Source: Paguma larvata (lineage: Eukaryota > Chordata > Mammalia > Carnivora > Viverridae). Taken from it: a stretch of DNA of 64,000 bases. The position numbers and the translations under genes were made by a program. The notes beneath the pieces were generated by a model, which was given only the letters and a program-made list of their open reading frames with translations, had not been told where the DNA came from and did not search any database. Every line of letters begins with the position of its first letter. The stretch's first letter is position 1. Location of the stretch: NCBI GenBank assembly GCA_030068075.1, contig CM057826.1, positions 98,259,804-98,323,803 of the forward strand. Reading direction: 5' to 3'. Shown piece after piece: positions 51,432-64,000 of this stretch.

Positions 51432-51540
51432 CTCCTCTTTTTTTTTTTGTTTTTTTTTGTTTTTGCTCAACATGGGGCTTGAATTCACAAGCCAGAGATC
51501 AAATTGCTTGTTCTACCCATTGACCCAGCCAGGCATCCTT
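51432..51540 (-). mobile_element. Short CAN SINE variant
   Basis: Poly-T, CAACATGGGGCTTGAATTCA, ends CAGCCAGGCATCC. Confidence 0.68.
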
Positions 51541-51779
51541 AAAGTATTGTTTGCTTGTTTGTTTGTTTAAGTAATCTCTATGCCCACTGTGGGGCTCCAT
51601 TCTAGATCTCAGTAATATGAATCTTCTTTTTTTCTTGGTTAATCTAGTAAAGATTTGTCAATTTTGTTGAACCAACTTTGGATTTGTTGATTTTCTGTTG
51701 TTTTCTAGTGTATTTTTGCACTAATACAAATTATCTGAATTTTCCTTCTTCCTTACATAAATAGGTAGCACACTATGCT

Positions 51780-51988
51780 TTTTTTTTTTTTAATTTTTAT
51801 TTACTTTTGACAGAGAGACAGAGTGTGATCAGGGGAGGGGCGGAGAAAGAGGGAGACACAGAATCTAAAGCAGGCTCCAGGCCCTGCGCTGTCAGCACAG
51901 AGCCCATCGCGGGGCTCAAACTCACAAATGTGAGATCATGACCCGAGCCAAGGTCGGTGCTTGACTGACTGAGCCACCCAGGTGCCCC
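51780..51988 (-). mobile_element. CAN SINE
   Basis: Repeats cacac(a/t)(c/g)tatgctt flank it (51766, 51989). Confidence 0.92.
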
Positions 51989-52292
51989 CACACTGTATGC
52001 TTTGAGCACCAGTATATTCTGAAGGATGTAATTGAGGGAAAATGATCCTAAATAAATCTGAGATGTAAGAAGAAATGAAGAGCCATGAAAGTGGTAAATA
52101 TGTAATAATATCTTAATAAACAATGATTAAAACACTGTTTTATGAAATGAAGGAAATGATTACATACACAATGACAGTAATACAGAAATGAGGAAGCAGG
52201 TAACTCAGGTTTACTGTATTATCTGTGAGGAGCATAAAGGCACATAGCAACTTTAGATTCTGATGCTATGAATGAGTACTGGACACAAACTT

Positions 52293-52514
52293 GTTTTTTT
52301 AAGTTTATTTATTTATTTTTGAAAAAGAGAGGAAGGAGAAAGCATGAGTGGCGGAGAGGCAGAGGAGGGGGTACGGGGAGAGACAATCCCAAGCAGGCTC
52401 TGGACTGTCAGCACAGAGCCTGACGTGGGGCTTGATCTCACGAGCCACGAGATCAGGGCCTGAGCTGAAATCAAGAGTTAGACACTTAACTGACTGAGCT
52501 ACCCAGGCACCCCC
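52293..52514 (-). mobile_element. CAN SINE
   Basis: Repeats gacacaaactt / gaacacaaactt flank it. Confidence 0.9.
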
Positions 52515-52519
52515 GAACA

Positions 52520-53215
52520 CAAACTTCTAATGCCTCTTTACATTCCCGTGGTTGTTTCCTTCTTTCCAGACTCTTGTCTGCCTCCAAACTGAAGTACACC
52601 AAGCCTATCTGACTTGAGTTTCTCCCACCTTCCAGAATTACCTACAACACCACACCACTGAGTAGGAGGTCTGGCTTTCTGAGCAGTTGCCAACGGACCA
52701 GATGACAAGTCTGTGTGGCAAGCCTTGGCCGATGGGAAATGTGAGATGGAAGAAGTTAGGAAATGACACTGCCCTCCATCCTCCCTTTGAAGAACTGCTT
52801 GGAGGGGCAATTTCTTCTTCAAAACCTCCTGGAGAAGTCACGCACTCTGAGTAAAGGCTGCACGCAGGGAGACGCCTATGACCCTTCATAGCTCCCGGCC
52901 ACTGTGGGAACAGATTGCACCAGGACTTCCCATTTTCTTCCCGACCCTCACTTCCCTGAATCTATACCTCCCAATACTTTCATTTTCTGCCTCAAGTTCT
53001 GTTTTCTAGAGGACTCGAGTTAAACAGCACAGAGAACAGACATAGTGGCTCCCTGAGGCCTGTGAAGGATCTCATCACCTTGCCCCAAAACTGTTTTCGG
53101 TGAACTGCTACAGGACTTTCACTGCTGACAAGGACTGGCAGACGCTGCCCGACTGGCAGGCCGCTGCTCCTGTTTATTATTCCTTTGAGTATACTGGTGC
53201 TACATGCGGCCATGG
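52520..53215. other. Unique-looking segment in a SINE-rich area
   Basis: Moderate GC. Open frames of 73-94 codons occur but none resembles a known family. Phrases such as GGGAAATGTGAGATGGAAGA suggest a very old dispersed element. Confidence 0.35.
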
Positions 53216-53218
53216 TAA

Positions 53219-53402
53219 TTTTTTTTCTTAATGTTTATTCGTTTTTGAGACAGAGTGCGAGTCAGGGAGGAGCAGAGAAAGAGGGAGACACGGAATCAGA
53301 AGCAGGCTCCAGGCTGTGAGCTGTCAGCACAGAGCCCGACTGCGAGACCATAACCTGGGCCGAAGTTGGACGCTTAACCAACAGAGCCACACAGATGCCC
53401 TA
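53219..53402 (-). mobile_element. CAN SINE, internally deleted
   Basis: Flanked by ccatggtaat(t/c)tttt repeats (53211, 53403). Confidence 0.9.
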
Positions 53403-53571
53403 CCATGGTAATCTTTTAAGTGTGAATGTATAAACTTAAAAAGACCCCTTTTGGTCATAGCTATAAATAATTTTAGATGCACAAATTCTGTAATTATATT
53501 CTAATTGTTTAGTTAAGTCTAAAGAGACACCTCGGGTGTAGCATTAATAATTTCCTAACTACTGCTTAATT

Positions 53572-53808
53572 AAAAAAAATTTTTTTAACATTTATTCATT
53601 TTTTTTTAACGTTTATTTATTTTTGAGACATAGAGACAGAGCGTGAGGAGGAGAAGGGCAGAGAGAGAGGGAGACACAGAATCCAAAGCAGAATCCAGGC
53701 TCCGAGCCATCAGCACAGAGCCCAGCGCGGGGCCTGAACCCACAAACTGTGAGACCATGACCTGAGTTGAAGCTAGACCCTTAACCGACTGAGCCAACCA
53801 GTTGCCCC
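53572..53808 (-). mobile_element. CAN SINE with doubled A-tail
   Basis: Two TTTAACATTTATT-type starts; repeats taactactgcttaat flank it. Confidence 0.92.
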
Positions 53809-54097
53809 TAACTACTGCTTAATTTTTATATCATGGTGAACTCACACTTATATTTAATTTTCTTTTTACACCAAATTGAATAAAAATAAACTACAGATTC
53901 TTCATTTACTTTAATTATAAGGCAATAAAATTATCACATTAATTTAATAATTGTAAGTAACTTAAATATAATAATGTATAGTGACTTTGAAAACATTATA
54001 ACTCAAAATAATAGAAAATAAAATTGAGTAAAGTACTATTGAATTCTGGGCATTTCTATGACAAGACATAAATTTTAAAATGTAATAAAATCCTACA

Positions 54098-54208
54098 TTT
54101 TTTTTTTTAAGTTTATTTTATCTTTTAGTAATCCAACGTGGGGCTCATACTCACAACTTTGAGATCAAGAGTCTCATTCTCTTCTGACTAAGCCAGCCAG
54201 GCGCCCCC
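54098..54208 (-). mobile_element. Short CAN SINE variant in GTF2H2 3' region
   Basis: CCAACGTGGGGCTCATACTC, ends GCCAGCCAGGCGCCCC. Confidence 0.78.
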
Positions 54209-54303
54209 AATCCCATATTTTCTTACCCAAAAGCTTCTTAAGTCTTATTTTCCTTTCAAACCGGTCTTCATATTTTAACTGGAGCTTCTTCTAAAAAATC
54301 ATT

Positions 54304-54309
54304 TTTATT
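54304..54309 (-). terminator. Candidate GTF2H2 polyadenylation signal
   Basis: AATAAA on the minus strand about 52-57 bases after the GTF2H2 stop. A very short 3' UTR would result; later signals cannot be excluded. Confidence 0.4.
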
Positions 54310-54360
54310 TACAGTTGCAGATGTCCTTTTAACACATACAATGTGCACTATATGCTGGAA

Positions 54361-63418
<9,058 letters not shown>

Positions 63419-63867
63419 CTTCACAGAAGAAAATGTATTACTTTCTTTTTCCAAGCACATAGCAAAATTCTAGGACTAGGAAGCTAAAAAGGTTCCTACC
63501 AGAAAGCCCACAAAGTTGTACAAAAGTTCTCTCTCCTGCCTTTTAGAATTGTTTATTATAGTATGTATAGCAATATCAGGTTATAAAAAAAAAATTAAAG
63601 GAGGAGAAAATGGGGGAAAAAACCCATCCATACATATGGCCACAGATTCTAAAATTTATAATTTCATAATTTAATAACAACACATGCTGCTTTTTAAAAA
63701 GAAAACGTTTGTAATTTTTAAATACTTCTGACATAATGGAGAAGTCTATTACATAACTGTCCACTTTTATTTTATAGAGGAACGTACCTCTATGTTTAAA
63801 ATTTTGGAATGCCCAAACCCATGTAGTTTGCTTTCCGTACATACTTTTTTAAAGGAAATTCTTTTTT

Positions 63868-64000
63868 CTTTTTTAAATGTTTATTTATTTATTTTGCGAG
63901 AGAAAGACAGAGAGTGAGCATGAGCAGGAGAGGGGCAGAGAGAGAGGGAGAGAGAAAATCCCAAGCAGGCTCCACGCTGTCTGTGCAGAACCTTATGGGG
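63868..64000 (-). mobile_element. CAN SINE cut by the window edge
   Basis: Poly-T/GA-rich part and start of body; head lies beyond 64000. Confidence 0.88.

Overview
The window is mammalian nuclear DNA, almost certainly from a cat-family carnivore. The main evidence is about 70 copies of a tRNA-derived CAN SINE of the felid type (head like GGGGCGCCTGGGTGGCTCAG, CT-rich body, AATAAATAAACATT tail), many with clean target-site duplications. Coding sequence is only about 7% of the window. The rest is introns, SINEs, and LINE-1 and older repeats.

Layout, left to right. At 1-13 kb is the 3' end of SMN (survival motor neuron) on the + strand. Its last coding exon (exon 7 in human numbering) is at 5308-5358; earlier exons lie off the left edge. 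SMN intron 7 is interrupted by a minus-strand LINE-1 of about 2.1 kb, and the 3' UTR exon could not be identified with certainty (candidate at 11812). At 16.97-46.79 kb is NAIP (NLR family apoptosis inhibitory protein) on the minus strand. Fourteen coding exons were joined by hand. All have GT-AG junctions and matching phases, giving an uninterrupted frame of 1411 residues with three BIR domains, a NACHT ATPase and C-terminal leucine-rich repeats. At 54.36-63.42 kb are the last five coding exons of GTF2H2 (TFIIH subunit p44) on the minus strand; the gene continues off the right edge.

This is the conserved SMN - NAIP - GTF2H2 block known from human 5q13, here as one compact single copy without the human segmental duplication. 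SMN converges on NAIP; NAIP and GTF2H2 are co-directional. The genes do not form a pathway: SMN acts in snRNP assembly, NAIP is a cytosolic sensor of bacterial flagellin and type III secretion proteins that acts through NLRC4, and GTF2H2 is a transcription/DNA-repair factor.

Most notable observations: an apparently intact NAIP in a carnivore; an exact 27-bp in-frame tandem duplication that copies a NAIP splice donor, leaving two in-frame donors; a sense-oriented retroviral LTR with TATA box and polyA signal in a NAIP intron; and an SMN exon 7 that is SMN1-like at position 6, one codon shorter than human, with a diverged ISS-N1 silencer. I found no CRISPR array, operon, rRNA or true tRNA gene, and nothing I would call an undescribed system. 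Human comparisons are from memory of the reference proteins, not from a search.
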